From the NCBI GenBank assembly GCA_002104905.1, contig MCFE01000532.1, positions 1-61,663 on the forward strand: a stretch of 61,663 nucleotides of DNA, in the 5' to 3' direction. Shown in pieces: positions 45,352 to 57,814 of the stretch (its first letter is position 1; each line of letters begins with the position of its first letter). Position numbers and translations under genes: made by a program. Below the pieces are notes generated by a model, which saw nothing but the letters and a program-made list of their open reading frames with translations, had not been told where the DNA came from and ran no database searches. This DNA comes from Basidiobolus meristosporus CBS 931.73. Lineage: Eukaryota; Basidiobolomycota; Basidiobolomycetes; Basidiobolales; Basidiobolaceae.

Positions 45352-48300
45352 ATTTTCTTAATGCTTTTTGCTCCACCTTTCTCCGTACCCGGAGGGTCAA
45401 ACTATGAGCACATTTTCTACTAAATACGGTATTGAGTCTCAACATGATATTTATACCCGACAATAGGGGCCTTGGTTCGTATCCCACAGGTCACCTTGAC
45501 TTCTTTCAACATTCAGTTTATGTGCTATATATATCTATATATTGGGACGAATATCTGCTCTGTTTGGAGTCAAGTGGTTCATTTTCTAGGCAATTTGGAG
45601 TTTCCGTGATAAAATTAATCGTCATAAGGCCTGCTGGGATGTTGACTTTCAGAGTTGCAGCAATACGTGGGCTTTGGACCTGCTGTAAGAAATAATAATC
45701 TCAAAATCCTCATATATCTGCCGAAGGTAAAATCTCACATCAACAAACAATGGATGAATTGTGGGTTAATTTCAAGCAAGTGTATTGATGCTGTGCACAT
45801 ATATAGTACACAAAACCTCTTGCAAGATGCTGAAATCACTTGAGATAAATAAGTTCTCACAACTATTTTACTAGTCCTTTTGATTTGTGCTTTGGCTGCC
45901 TCAGCAATGAGTCCGTTCCTGATCCAGTGACTTTTGTTGGGAAATGGCTGATCACTCAGAACTGTACAAGGGTGTAAAAGATGAGAAGTTCACACAAACT
46001 TTGCCTACGTTAACTCATTCAACTGAATGCATTTGTGCTGCATCTCAATGAACAAGTGAGAACCCCAATTCTCCACATGGTCTGAAATCACTATACTGCT
46101 TATAGATTGTAAGAGTTTTCTATTTGTCTTGGCAAACATACACGCACATTATGCTTGGGAAGCTCTCAAGAGCATGTATGCAAAGTTTGGGGTCTTTTCG
46201 ACAACTTTGAGAAATATCGTGTTCTGTGTACCTGTCATTTTAGTGAGAAGCATTTCAAGCAAACCCCAACAGAGAGTTTGGTCAGGAAATAATATGGCTC
46301 GAAGGCTAAAGTCTAAGTGACTAAGTTGACCTCAATATTGTGGTGTTAATATGGAAAATTACATATGCCTCTTTGCGAAGAAGTCTTGTATCGAATATTT
46401 TGATGTCTGGTAAAATGATGAACATCAACAATGCATGCAGTGTGCTATTCATATGCATATACCCTAGTAGAAATCAGGCACATATACATTAGCAATGAGA
46501 CTTTTCAACACCAAACAAAGAGTGCATTGCAGAGGCCTATGAGCTTTTATCGAGTTTGGAGTAGTTGATCAACTTCTGAATATTTATGCTTTCAGTATTC
46601 CCAAAAGTTTAGGTACTAAAACCTGGCCATGTAGCATTATTAATTACCAGTAACTATTTGTGACATGTATCTGTGGTGCACACATACTTATGCATAGCCA
46701 TCACAGTAAGAATCGATACGGTCGCAAAAATGTATATTGTAAAACGCTCTACTGATTATTGCAAGAACTACACGTATCCCAAAGATCTTCCAAAATCACC
46801 ACTATACTTGGGCCATGAAAAGTGCTTTGCAGAAAGGCACCTGATTTGTTTTTCGAATGCATCAGGCAACTAACTCGATCCGAAAATTCCACATCAGCGT
46901 CAACTTGCTTCAAGTTGCTTCCCTCCTTACTACCGAGGTCTAGGCAGAACAATACCTATTCTAACCAAACCCCCTAAGTAAAATTCATCCTCGCAAGAAA
47001 ACGTAGCGACGGAATATATGTATCCCACATGTGGTATTGACAAATATATCAATAAATCGTGAAATCTAATTTGCCCTATTTAGATTATCCTCTCGGTCGC
47101 AGTTATTCGAAGGAAAGAGAACACCTGTGTCTAGTAGTCCCCGCATTTGCATACATTCACCAAATCTTCCACCACCCAATTCCATAGTCATCTCTACCAT
47201 TCTTACAATGTGAATGCCTCCACTTCGGAATGCAGCCAAAGCTATGACTTGGATTCTTTCAACAATCGATCATTACTTGGATACCGCACTAGAATATTCT
47301 TGGATGAAAATGATTCGAGTTCAATCGCAAAATACTCTGCTGATTAAGCCGGAGCATTTTCAAGACATTTCGAAGGCTTTGAGGGTTGGATGCGAACCAC
47401 GGGGCAGCCAAAATCTGCCCTACTGTACCCACGCCGAATGGAATACGGTGTTTACATATTCCATGATCATCAAATACTGGTGCAAAATATTTGATCTAGG
47501 AGCATCCGTTTTACCAATACAGTTACATACGGTGCTCGGTCTCATGCACTGCTGACGAACCTCAACTTCATAATAGATTTTGTTGCAGGAGCGAGTCCCA
47601 GAAATCACCAAGATATACAGGAACAATGAAGGAGACTAGGGCAGATGTTACGTGGGTATCTAGTCTAAGTTGTTCTAGGTTCTGCTATTGATGGGCACAA
47701 CATTATCATGGACGTTTCCGGAAGCAGGGCCGACCGCTATAACCCAACTGGTTTCACACGATGTCTAGGTTCTTGACTACCTTTGGCCCGACCAAGGGCC
47801 TGGGATGGAACCATGGTTGGGGCGACTTTGAACTCTTTCAAAACTTTCCAAGTTCCTTGTCTCAGACACGAAAAATATCCAGGAACAGTTTGAGCTGAAG
47901 TATTTGACCAAATCGAGCCTGGGTTTATACATAGCGGCATATTCGGGAATATTGTATGTCTAGTCCAACCTGTGCAGAATTGTCTGCTCTTAACGGAGGT
48001 CTCATCATCCAGCGTCGAGGCATCTGTTCAGGATCCAGATACGGTGCAATGGTTTTATCAACGCCGCTGCTGTTCCATTCGGTCAATGTCGGTCTAAAAT
48101 ATCAAGTTACGGTTCAGAAAGTGATGCATGCATGAAGGGAGGTATGTCAAGCTTCTATGCGTAAACAGAGTACAACGCACCTAAAATCGGGATGTGGTTC
48201 TTCAAATCCATCCAAATCCACCAATTCCTCAACAACTGCTGGACTGGAGCAGTCGCTGGGACTCTCTTTGGTAGCGGAGGCACCGAGAATTTCACCGTAT

Positions 48301-49881
48301 AATTCCTATAGGCTGCTGGGATCATACGCAATAGCAACTAATCAGCGACATCGGGAATTTAATGAAATCTGCCAATATGCTCTCTACATGTTACACATGT
48401 GCGTCAAGGCTGACCAAAGATGGGTGAGCTGGAGGAGAGGCCCCTACCTCTTGGCAGGCGATCCCTCTCGCTCAACCTCTAAAACATAAAAATCAAGAAA
48501 CAGCAGGGTTGAATGATGGTATCCAAAGAAAAGCCCAACCTGTGGACGACAGCTAACAGGTACCCGTTGTGTTGATTCCAAATGCAACCTGCTGGTCACC
48601 TGTGAATCCCCTTCTCCATTACAGGAGTAAAGCCAACTATATGGAGCAGACACAGGATCCAGTGAAGGTCAATTAAAGACAATCCTCAATTACATCAAGG
48701 GATAGCGGCACATTCTAGAGCTCCATAGCAGATATATTACCGTGTGAGACAAGTGGAAAATCAGCAAATCATTTCTCGGGATACGGCCACGAGTTGATGG
48801 TGGTTGGCACATCATGTGAATCGAATCTGGAGTTTCCCTTCATCTCGTAGATTCAGATTCCAGAAAACTGGTTCGGACACTGGTCGTTTGATCATATGAA
48901 TTCCTGTAACTGCTGGTGTTCTAAGTTGCAATAGATACTGGCATGTGCCAGGATGCCATCAAGTAAACATTGCTGGATGCAGGTGGAAGGTCGGTCCCTT
49001 GGAGCAACCTCGGGGTTAAGCGGTCGCCGGTTGGAAAAAATGCCCCCGTTTTGGCAAATCAATGGCCAAAGTGGAACCTCTCTTTGGGTTCATCTCTGTG
49101 TAAACAGATGCGATTTGAAGCTTTCCACTTTGCAAGCGCCGGTTACACCACGAGCTGCATTAGTAATGCTGCTGATTCCAGCAAGTATCATTAGAAAGCC
49201 ACATGATTAACTGGTGTAGTAGATCAGCCACGGTATCAACCCACTGGAGGGGCTGCCCCAATCTTCCATCAAAGCGGTCACGAATATTGGGTAACGGGCA
49301 GACGGTATTCTACTTTACAAAGCATTTCGGCGATACAAGAGCGGGAGGCCGTGTGGAGGAGGACGATGGCTTCACCATGGTAATAGGCGTCAGCAATGTG
49401 CGGTGGAAATTTCCATATCCTACAGGATTAGCTCTTTCAAAGTTATCTAGATTCTGGGTAGCATCGGCCAATTAGGAAGGCCAATGTCTCGTTGTAGCGA
49501 GTAAGGTGGGATGGTTGGATTTACCCAATATAGTAAGCGAGGTCTTGACCGCCGAGATATATCAAATAGAATGGGTGTCACCGGTACAAATCTAAGAATC
49601 AATTGAAATTCGTCTTCATTTATTGATTATATGAGAATGACGGGAAAGCCTTTCGAGAAAGGAATTAAAGATTATTGCGCAAGAAATTTAGGGATAAAGT
49701 ATGCATAAGTTCATTATGGGAAGAGATGATGATGCTCAATTTTGGGTTCGTGATCAATATCAGTGGCTTAAGTGTAAAAAATAATAACGTAACAATGTCC
49801 GCGGGAAGATGGCTGTCAGAACAATGGCTCGGAAATGATGAGTAACATGGTTTCAGAAGACTTCGAAAATCCAAAGTGAAA
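45352..49881. other. 4.5-kb gene-free stretch
   Basis: Apart from a copia LTR remnant near 46.1-46.35 kb I recognise nothing. A 113-codon plus-strand frame at 47214-47555 begins with ATG but has no conserved motif, no splice extension and overlaps other frames. The stretch 47.6-49.6 kb has mixed composition and no repeats. The last ~250 bp is the 3' flank of the sulfate permease. Confidence 0.45.
46105..46345 (-). repeat. old copia LTR remnant (E), reverse orientation
   Basis: LTR words appear in the expected order on the minus strand: TTGTAAGAGTTTT, GTCTTGGCAAACATAC, CAAGAGCATGTATGCAAAGTTTGGGG, CAACTTTGAGAA, GTTCTGTGTACCTG, TTTGGTCAG and CTAAGTGACTAAGTTGACCTCAATATT. It is strongly diverged. 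Confidence 0.65.
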
Positions 49882-52047
49882 CTAGTTCGATAAACGGCTA
49901 GCGGCACGGACGGCGTCCTCGAGGTCATAATGAAAGAATGGGTATCTTTGTTGCGACCATTCATCATTGGCTTTGTGTGAGATTTCGGTGCCTGTCTTGG
50001 CAATAAACTTCTCTTCGAGTTCTTCGGCTTTCTCAACTGCAATGGCGGATTCCAAATCATCACGGTTGGCTTCTGGTTGTTCGGTGGTTGTATGGGTGGC
50101 GTGAGCGACTGGTGATTGAGGGCCGTGGGATGGAGAAAGGAGGTCTTCATTACCAAATCCAGCGGCAACCAACTTGCGACGAATGGTTGGTGCATTGACG
50201 TTGGCGAAGTGCCACTCAACCTTTCTGTCTGCATAACGATCAATGGCTGAGCGAGCATCGAGCAATGCCTGAGCACCTGTAGTATCCACTTGATTGACTC
50301 CGGCAAGATCTACCACCAGAGCCCGACACACAGGGAAATTCTCGGAATGTTCCGAGACCTTGCCACTGGCATCATTCCAGGGCCTGTCACCGAATGACTT
50401 GGGAAGAGGTTTTCCCCGTTTGCTGTTATCTTTAACGTACTCCACAATGCGATCCGAAACGTATCCGGCATTTGGATAGGTGACGGATTCCTCCAGACGG
50501 AAAACCAAAACACCCTCAGGAGGGGAGAATACGGAACCAACGACGTTAGGGTTGTCGATGGGAACGTAGGCATAACGTTCAGTAGGCTTTCCATCAATGG
50601 TTTTTGACACCACAGACAAGCGGCCCAAGGCGTTGTAACGAGGACGTGCGATACGGAAGAGCAGAACAGCAAGTGACAAACCGACGGTGGTGTAGATACC
50701 ATCTTCGATGTTGGTGAAGAAGGTGACAATCACACCAATGGCAAAAATGAAGAATTCGATGAAGCTAACTCTCCAGAGCTCCTTGATGGCCTTCGGTCCA
50801 GAAATCAAGTCTCCAACAGCATGGATAATGACGGCCGCAAGAGTAGCATCAGGAATATAGTAGAAAGCCGGGGTCAGGGCATAGAGCGCCAGGAGGACGA
50901 TGATACCCGCATAAACACCGGCAATGGGAGTTCTAACTCCGGATTTAGCTTTGATGGCGGTACGAGAGAATGAACCAGTTGCAGGATAGGCGGAGAAGAA
51001 GGAGGCAATCATATTTGTGAAGCCAATGGCAATCACTTCCTGATTAGGATCAATCTTATAATCGTTGACTCGACCAAATGACTTGGCAATAGCAACATGT
51101 TCCATGATTAAAACTAGGGTTACAACCGGCAGTGATGAGGCAACTTGACTGATCAATTCGGAGTCCATTACGGGAACACGGACTTCACGGAAACCGGAGG
51201 GTACATTCTTAAGAATACTGATAGGGCTTGTGGTCTTGCCGATGTTGATCAAGAAAGAGATCAAGGTGGCGAAGATAATTAGGATGGCGTTACGAGAGAT
51301 TCCAAAGAAGAAAAGTGGACGTTCCAGTCTAGGGTATTTCTTGGAGAAATATCCCACCCCCCAGCGGATACCGTAGAGCCAGATAAGACCGGTAAAACCG
51401 AATACGGCATCGAGTTTAGTGCGGCCAAGGCCTCCTAAACTATTTCCAAGTACCAAGTAACTAGGGTCTCTAGTGTTGACTCCGGCAATACCTAGCAGCT
51501 TCGTAAGTTGCCCGATAGCAATGGAGATGGCAGAGCCGGTCATGTAGCCAGCAATAGCAGGATGGGGAATGAAATCAACGATAAATCCCAGTCTAAGTAA
51601 ACCAAGTGCAAAAGAGATACAGCCAGAGAGCAGACACAAGCATACAGCGATTTGGACGTTCGTATAGGTGGTGCCCTTGTCCAAAATTGTTCCGATGATT
51701 TGGGCTAGTAGTTGCGACATGACAGCAACAGGACCAATGGTGATGTCTTTAGAGGTGGCGAAGAAGCAGTACACAATCACACCAACAAAGGACGAATATA
51801 ATCCGTATTGGGGCGGAAGCGTTGCCAATTTCGAGTAAGCCATTCCTTGAGGAACTACAACTGCACCAACGGTAATACCAGCGATCAAGTCGCCAATAAA
51901 CCAAGTCATGTTGTAGTGGCCTATCCAATCTACAATTGGGAGAAGCGACCTAACATAGCCAGCAGCATAGGTAGGTGCCTGCTTGGTGTAATTTCTTACT
52001 TGGTCTTTGAAAGAGATTTGTGGGTCGTCAATGTAAACTGAAGACAT
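49882..52047 (-). CDS. SUL1: SulP-family high-affinity sulfate permease
   Basis: A single exon of 721 residues. The N-terminal YTKQAPTYAAGYVRSLLPIVDWI is typical of fungal sulfate permeases. The transport core (about 65-510, 12-14 membrane helices) has SulP signatures GITVGAVVVPQGMAYSKLATLPPQYGLYSS, ITIGPVAVMS, GFIPHPAIAGYMTGSA-like FIPHPAIAGYMTG, GFTNMIASFFSAYPATGSFSRTAIKAKSGVRTP, and LIMEHVAIAKSFGR. A cytoplasmic STAS domain follows (about 545-665: EGVLVFRLEESVTYPNAGYV, ALVVDLAGVNQVDTTGAQAL). The tail is charged. It imports sulfate with protons at the plasma membrane, feeding cysteine/methionine synthesis, and is normally induced by sulfur starvation; no regulatory site is recognised here. 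Both copies of the gene name in yeast (SUL1/SUL2) would fit equally. Full length, no lesions. Confidence 0.95.
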   Translation of the reverse strand: MSSVYIDDPQISFKDQVRNYTKQAPTYAAGYVRSLLPIVDWIGHYNMTWFIGDLIAGITVGAVVVPQGMAYSKLATLPPQYGLYSSFVGVIVYCFFATSKDITIGPVAVMSQLLAQIIGTILDKGTTYTNVQIAVCLCLLSGCISFALGLLRLGFIVDFIPHPAIAGYMTGSAISIAIGQLTKLLGIAGVNTRDPSYLVLGNSLGGLGRTKLDAVFGFTGLIWLYGIRWGVGYFSKKYPRLERPLFFFGISRNAILIIFATLISFLINIGKTTSPISILKNVPSGFREVRVPVMDSELISQVASSLPVVTLVLIMEHVAIAKSFGRVNDYKIDPNQEVIAIGFTNMIASFFSAYPATGSFSRTAIKAKSGVRTPIAGVYAGIIVLLALYALTPAFYYIPDATLAAVIIHAVGDLISGPKAIKELWRVSFIEFFIFAIGVIVTFFTNIEDGIYTTVGLSLAVLLFRIARPRYNALGRLSVVSKTIDGKPTERYAYVPIDNPNVVGSVFSPPEGVLVFRLEESVTYPNAGYVSDRIVEYVKDNSKRGKPLPKSFGDRPWNDASGKVSEHSENFPVCRALVVDLAGVNQVDTTGAQALLDARSAIDRYADRKVEWHFANVNAPTIRRKLVAAGFGNEDLLSPSHGPQSPVAHATHTTTEQPEANRDDLESAIAVEKAEELEEKFIAKTGTEISHKANDEWSQQRYPFFHYDLEDAVRAASRLSN

Positions 52048-55000
52048 GGCGTTCCGTCGATTTCAATAAAGAAGTATCAGTTAAGAAGATTAATTAAGTG
52101 CACACCCCAAAGGAAAGTCGATTGGATGGTGAATGAATAAGCGTGCCAGCCTTCTTTTATAGGAAAATTCGGATCTTTATGAATGCTAATCACAAGTGTG
52201 CTATTATAAAGTTGGTTTCTATTGCACAATCGGATTGCACCATTTAACCCAAGAATTGCTAGCGATTGATGATATTTTTGTATGTTTGACAGAGCTACTT
52301 TTACTAGTTCAGGGTGAGGATTCATGTAACAACCGTTTATTATCTTCTTGTGAGACTGAATATTCCGAATTAGGAATTCCACTGAATTGCAACATCTAAC
52401 ACCAGCACTGCGCAATTGGTGGGTCTGATCGATTAATGCACCTCATTTTCGTAATAGGTGACTCTAAAACTTTAAAGCGAAGACTATCTTGGATAACCGA
52501 TAGCGAATTCGCTGATAAGAAAGGTGCCCTCTGCACCAGGATAAACAGATACAAGCGCTTGATGGTCAGTGGTAGGAGGCATCTGGGTGGCCCTCCGGCA
52601 CTCCAAATACGAAATGCCGCCAGCTCTGACGCGGTTTTCGGCGTTTAGAGTTCGGAATCAAGCGCGCAAGCGGCCACGGTAATTCAACATCCAACCTGAT
52701 CTCTTGAAGTAATACAGGATATTCTTGTTCAGGAAATGCTGCAGATGATAGTACGCTCGCGTGATTCCGAAGTGTAATCTGCCGCTTTTGCGGAGAAGAA
52801 ACTTGCCATCACGGGGCAAAAGCGAATGTATCACTTGAACAGCGAAAGCCGATTCCATGCACAGCAAACACCAAAATTGCTCTCTGATGAAGATCTGATC
52901 CAGCCGTAATGATTGGCTAAAATTCAAGCCTAGCTTGGTTTAGAATGCCTTGGGGAATTAGAGTTTGGGTAGTGCTGAGGTGGATATAGATATCTCACAG
53001 CTAAATTGCTCAATGGCTCAATTTGGCATTTGCTCTTAACAAAGACAAAGATGATGTAACAGCAGCGTTGGTCTCCAGCGTCAGTGAGACAGGAGGGCAT
53101 CGAATCATAAGTGGAGGCTCCCAACCCATTAATCAAGCCATTGCAAAATCAAGCTTCCACCTGGCTGACCATTTCGTACAGACTTATGAAACACGAAACT
53201 GGCTTTTGTATGATGGCGATAAGACAGAGCTTATGTATAGAGTAGGAAGTGATGCAAGAATAATAATACCCTCCCGATAAGAGGTTATACCACTTGTTTG
53301 TTTGGAAAAAGGAGATTGATACTGATGAAGTATGGAGACAAGGGTTCATAGGATTACTATATTGGATTAGGGAATACTGGCTCAGCACACGAAATAGGGC
53401 CTGTGTCTAAGGTCTAAAGCGAAATGGTCCACTTCCTTAATTGGGGATATGTCACTGATCAATCATTCACTAAAACAGGTGTCGCTACATGATACGGTAT
53501 TTCTTTTAACCTACTTTGCTTTTAGCTATTCTCGGGAATTTGCTTAGTACAGGCGGTGGGCCATACGCCATCCATGGCAACCAGAAAAGCGACGCATGGT
53601 GCCCCAACCACCGTTGATGCCCATCTTCGCCATGCAACGCTAGAGCGCTCCCTAGCTGGGGCACTCCCAAACTCATTGTTTGGCCCGCAGTCGCTCATCG
53701 GACCGTAGTACAATTCTTTATATCGCGAGTAAACAATTCCCTGCACAGTTCCAGCCCTAGAGAGAGCACAAAGTTGTCAAGTGATATATGGCACAATAAA
53801 GCGTCATTTAATTTGACCATTTACAGGCCGAAGCCAAAGAGCTAATAACACAAGTTGCGTAGAGATTATTCAGCTCATCAAGGGGTCAAGTGCATACGAA
53901 CAGGTATTTCAACGCCCGTTTGTGGTAGAACAGGGCCTAAATGTCCCTCCTTGAGGACTCATCCATAGGAGGGGGTAGAGTAGACAGTAGAACTTGATTC
54001 CAGTGATTGCAGCGACATCTATCCTTACTGATATCGCAAAATATCCCCCACAATGCGTCTAATAACCAACTCGACTCATGATTAACAGAGAGTATCAGGA
54101 CCCGGTCTCTCGAGGGCCATGCAACCTCTCACATGTTCATTCTATTCATCTAGCAGATAAATGAAAGAGAAGAATCAAGAGTGGCGAGCCCCGCGAGCAG
54201 GGAATCATGGTGTGACCAGTAGAAAACTCGTTTACTCTCAGTTGAATGCTCCCATAGCTCATGAGATTAGAAGGTAATATCCAGTGGAAAGTTTGTACGA
54301 CCAGGCTAATCCTTGATAGGATTGCTTCATTGCTGATTGCCGTAGGAATCATCTTCACTCATGCCAAAGCACTCGTCTTGAATGCGATGTAACGGGCCAC
54401 AAAGAGCCTTTCTAACCTAGGTACATACCAGCATCAAATAGAAGCCCTGGGGAATTCGTGCTTCCGAATGAATGAATACTTGATCTTTTTGGCCCAATTA
54501 CCAGTCTTCCCTAAGCGAAAATCGATTATCTAACCAATTGTGGGGATCTCAATCTAATACGATTAGATGTAACATTTACCCACCACGGTATCTGGTCATA
54601 TGAAAAGGACGCCGGAGACGCCAAACAAATCTACGTGTCATCAGATTGCACCATCGTATCAGTGCTATTGCGTTGGCCCTTGGGGACCAATTTTTCATGG
54701 CTGATTCTTTCGTGGTGGGCGAGCGAAATTTCGACAAATGCTAAAATAGCGCAACTTTTCGGGTAGCTGTGCCAATTATCTACCTATCAACAGTATCTGA
54801 CACAGATGGCTTGTATATCTTGAATGCCCATCTAGCCTTTCAAATCTATTCTCCGCCAATCGTATCGAGTGTTTGGATTCACCCAAGACCCGATCAGATT
54901 ATTGCCAACATGGCAGACCACATATTAATCTTTGGCAAAGGGCTTGGGCCAAGTAAGCATGGTATATGATTGGAAACAGGGTGCATGCATGCTACACCAG

Positions 55001-55404
55001 ATACCCGCCCCAACTCAAAATACCCATCAATCTTATTTCACGGTCGTTCTACCGTGGTATTCTGGAATACTCTTCAGGTAACCGTTAGTGAGCTAATACA
55101 ATGACCAGAAGATGCGTAGAGTATTGCATATATATTTCCACTACACTGTCCCACTGCCATACACGGTGATTTTGGGCCTTACTGTGCCCCCTTACCAAGA
55201 ATATATAATCCTTACCAGTTGGATTATTTGCTTAGTGATATTTATTGTTGGGATTGTATGTCAATTCTGGATGGTAGACTACAAATCATCACGGTTACCA
55301 CATTACTCTGGGTATTGGGGATCAGAATCTCTGTAGCTTAACTGCTAATCCACTTCATCTCTAAGCCAATATAGGAAAGTTGAACAAACAAACATCATGC
55401 TATG
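52048..55404. other. 3.3-kb gene-free stretch
   Basis: The first ~370 bp (52048-52415) is the promoter side of the sulfate permease. Further on, only short chance frames occur, including 53023-53280 (85 codons). I see no repeat ends, RNA genes or motifs. Confidence 0.45.
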
Positions 55405-56270
55405 GTTAATGTTAAAGACAAATTGCTAACTCACTACTCAAGAGTAAAAGCATTAAGGAATGCCCAGAAGACATTAGAAGACACCTACTAGTCATGTTGA
55501 GCTGTTATGAAAATGTATCTTAGACAAGAATTCTTTACTACAAAGATGCTGCCAGAAGAAATGAAAAATTCAATTAACATAATTACCCTGCTGGTGGATG
55601 AGATGGAATCTGTGGGCATACCATCTACTGATGAGGATGTGATAGTTACCATCCTGAATAGCCTGATAGACAAGTTTCAAGGCTTTGTATCAGCCCTAGA
55701 GTCTAAGACTGAATATTTGACCTTGAATTACATATATGGAAAGTGTTGTATGAGTCTTGAAGATATTGGAAGTGATTGGGAGGACAAGTAGATTATGTGA
55801 TTTTCACTTAATGATTTATTGAATGTAAAAGTAGTATTTATACTTTTACATGGTCTTGGCATACAAAACACGTAGAATAGATTAAGAAAGGCCCCAAGAA
55901 CATGTTTGCAAAGTCTGGGGCTGTTTGGACAACTTTGAGAATTTTCATGCTCTGGGTACCTGGTATTTTGGTGAAAATATTCTAAGTAAATCCTGACAAG
56001 GAATTTGGTCAGTATTCTCTAGGATTTGAAGGTAATGATCTAAGTGACTAAGTTAGGTGAATATTTAGGTGGAACTACAAATTTATACAACAGAAAGCTC
56101 CTGAATGAAGAATTAAGAGAATCAAGTGCCAACAAGTAGGAAGAAGAAAATTCTTTAATAAGCAATGCTAACCCTACAAAGGAGGTATCCAAGACCTTTT
56201 AAAGGCAATAGCAACCTGTTTTGCAACTACTGCAAAAGGAAAGGTCACACATCAGACTTTTCCCTGCTTG
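55405..56270 (+). pseudogene. copia gag remnant split by a solo LTR
   Basis: Nucleotides align with the gag of the complete element (27668-28165): VKDKLL, a frameshifted DTYQS segment, then FFTTKMLPEEMKNSINIITLLVDEMESVGIP..., ESKTEYLTLNYIYGK. It resumes after the inserted LTR at KLLNEELRESSANK and ends in the zinc knuckle (CNYCKRKGHTSD). It carries stops and small indels. Unlike the complete element it keeps the frame across the GFVSALES site, which shows what that frame was. Confidence 0.85.
55744..56092 (-). mobile_element. solo copia LTR with 5-bp target duplication, nested in gag remnant
   Basis: 349 bp in reverse orientation: starts TGTTGTATGAGTCTTG (LTR end) and ends ATTTATACAACA (LTR start). 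It is flanked by GAAAG on both sides (55739-55743 and 56093-56097). Removing it and one GAAAG restores continuity with the gag sequence ATATGGAAAGCTCCTG. It therefore arose by insertion of a complete element into this older gag copy, then LTR-LTR recombination. Confidence 0.9.
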
Positions 56271-56544
56271 AAAATACTTCTACTACTCTGTCATTCAACA
56301 ACATTCCCAACTTCCAATATTTATCTTTTGATGTTAACTCCAGAACTCTCTCTTCTCATGAAACCCTTAGCCTAAAAACCTTCTCCTCCAGTGTAACTCC
56401 CAATTTAAAAAATATCTCCCCAGATGAAACTACAAATATATCTCCCTACAATTCTTCTATATCTAGCCCTTTCCCATCCCTCATCCCTAACACAGAAAAT
56501 CACTCTCCCAGAAGGAATGAAAGTTATACTAACCAAATTCCTTT
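56271..56544 (+). other. T/C-rich stretch continuing the gag remnant's frame
   Basis: Directly after the zinc knuckle, homology to the complete copia element stops. A Ser/Thr/Asn/Pro-rich open frame continues (56165-56647 overall, 160 codons). The origin of this segment is unknown; it lies between two copia remnants. Confidence 0.5.
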
Positions 56545-57316
56545 ATGTCTTTTACCTGGAATACTTTTGCCAAAATATCAGGTACCTAGAACATGCAATT
56601 CCTCAGAGCCGTACAAACAGCCCCAAAGCTTGTATACATGCTCTTAGAATTTCCTTAACATACTCTACATGTTTGGCTTGCAAAGGCCACGTAAAAATAT
56701 AAATACTACTTTTACATTGAATAAATTATCAAGTGAAAACCATATTACTGAGCTGTATGCCCAATCACTTCCTGTATCTCCAACTCTCTTGTAACATGCT
56801 ATGAGCCCAGAGCTGTCACTCTCTGAGGTATCTACTACTGCTATTGCGGGAATTCTTCTCTGCTGAAAAGTTGGATGGATATAACTATCAAGTCCTGAGG
56901 GTGAAGATAAAGATGCTGCTACTAGAAAGTGGCCCTTGGTGTGTTGTTATGGGATAAGATTGACCTCATAAAAGTGTAGGTGAAGATGCCTTAAAGTGTC
57001 AGAAGAAAGAACAGAGTGCCTTCAACTGCATTTGTCACAGTGTTATCAACAAATTACTAATCCAATGCTCAAGAGCAGAGACAGCAAAGAATGCCAGGAA
57101 GGCATTGGAAGACACCTATGAGTCATATTCAGCTGCCAAAAAATGTAACTTAGACAAAACTCATTACCACAAAGATGCTGCCAGGAGAAGAAATGAAAAA
57201 TATGATTAAAAAAGTCACTTTATTTGTTGATAAGATGAATGAAGTGGGTGTACCAATTACTGATTACAATTCAACAATTACTATCCTAAATAGCCTGACA
57301 GACACATTTTGGGGCC
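56545..57316 (+). pseudogene. second copia remnant: 5' LTR, primer site and broken gag
   Basis: An LTR-like block (about 56545-56796) contains CCAAAATATCAGGTACC, ACATGCTCTTAG, AAATATAAATACTACTTTTACATT and GAATAAATTATCAAGTG, and ends CTTGTAACA. It is followed by GCTATGAGCCC (degenerate primer-binding site). Gag then starts (GCTGTCACTCTCTGAGG; AAGTTGGATGG; CTGCTACTAGAAAG) with several frameshifts and stops. Homology to gag ends abruptly at about 57316, inside the sequence matching 27945 of the complete element, where the DNA transposon begins. Confidence 0.8.
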
Positions 57317-57814
57317 CCTATGAAAAATTATTGAGATGATCCCGTCAAAAGGCCGTCACAAAGTTAATGTCCCATGACTGAGAGGTACTGATCTTGTCAG
57401 GACTCTGTCCAGAGACCATTGAAAAATAATTGCACCCAATATTTCACAAAAAACTTTGTCAAAATTTTTCATCACAACAATGTATAAGTGGCTTTTGATT
57501 GGTTCCCTGCCAATTTGCTCACTTTCTGATCCCGGACACTCTATTGCCTCCTACATTTGTTTGAATTGATTGGCTATTGCTTCTTTTTCACACTCCTTAC
57601 TTCCTGACTCAGCCGTTTCTCTTACTTTTCATGTGTACAAATTGATTTATTTCCGTTGAAACTTCAGTTGTACCTCAATTGCCAATTGTATTGACCTATG
57701 CAAGTCTCTATACCCTACACTAACATTAAGCCCAACCCCACACTCAACAAGTAACTCCATTAAAATCCACCACTCAATAAGTATTTCTGCTACAACACTC
57801 TGGTTCCACAACTT
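57317..57814. other. non-coding left end of the DNA transposon
   Basis: About 500 bp AT/C-rich DNA between the presumed transposon terminus and the stop codon of the minus-strand frame. No gene is seen. Confidence 0.4.

Noticed and set aside
47214-47555. 113-codon plus-strand frame with an ATG
   Set aside because: No recognisable motif, overlaps other frames and lies in a gene-free block. It could not be told from a chance frame.
52930-53280. Short frames that faintly recall a copia gag segment (INGLGASTYDS)
   Set aside because: Similarity is a few residues, in competing frames, with no neighbouring copia sequence.
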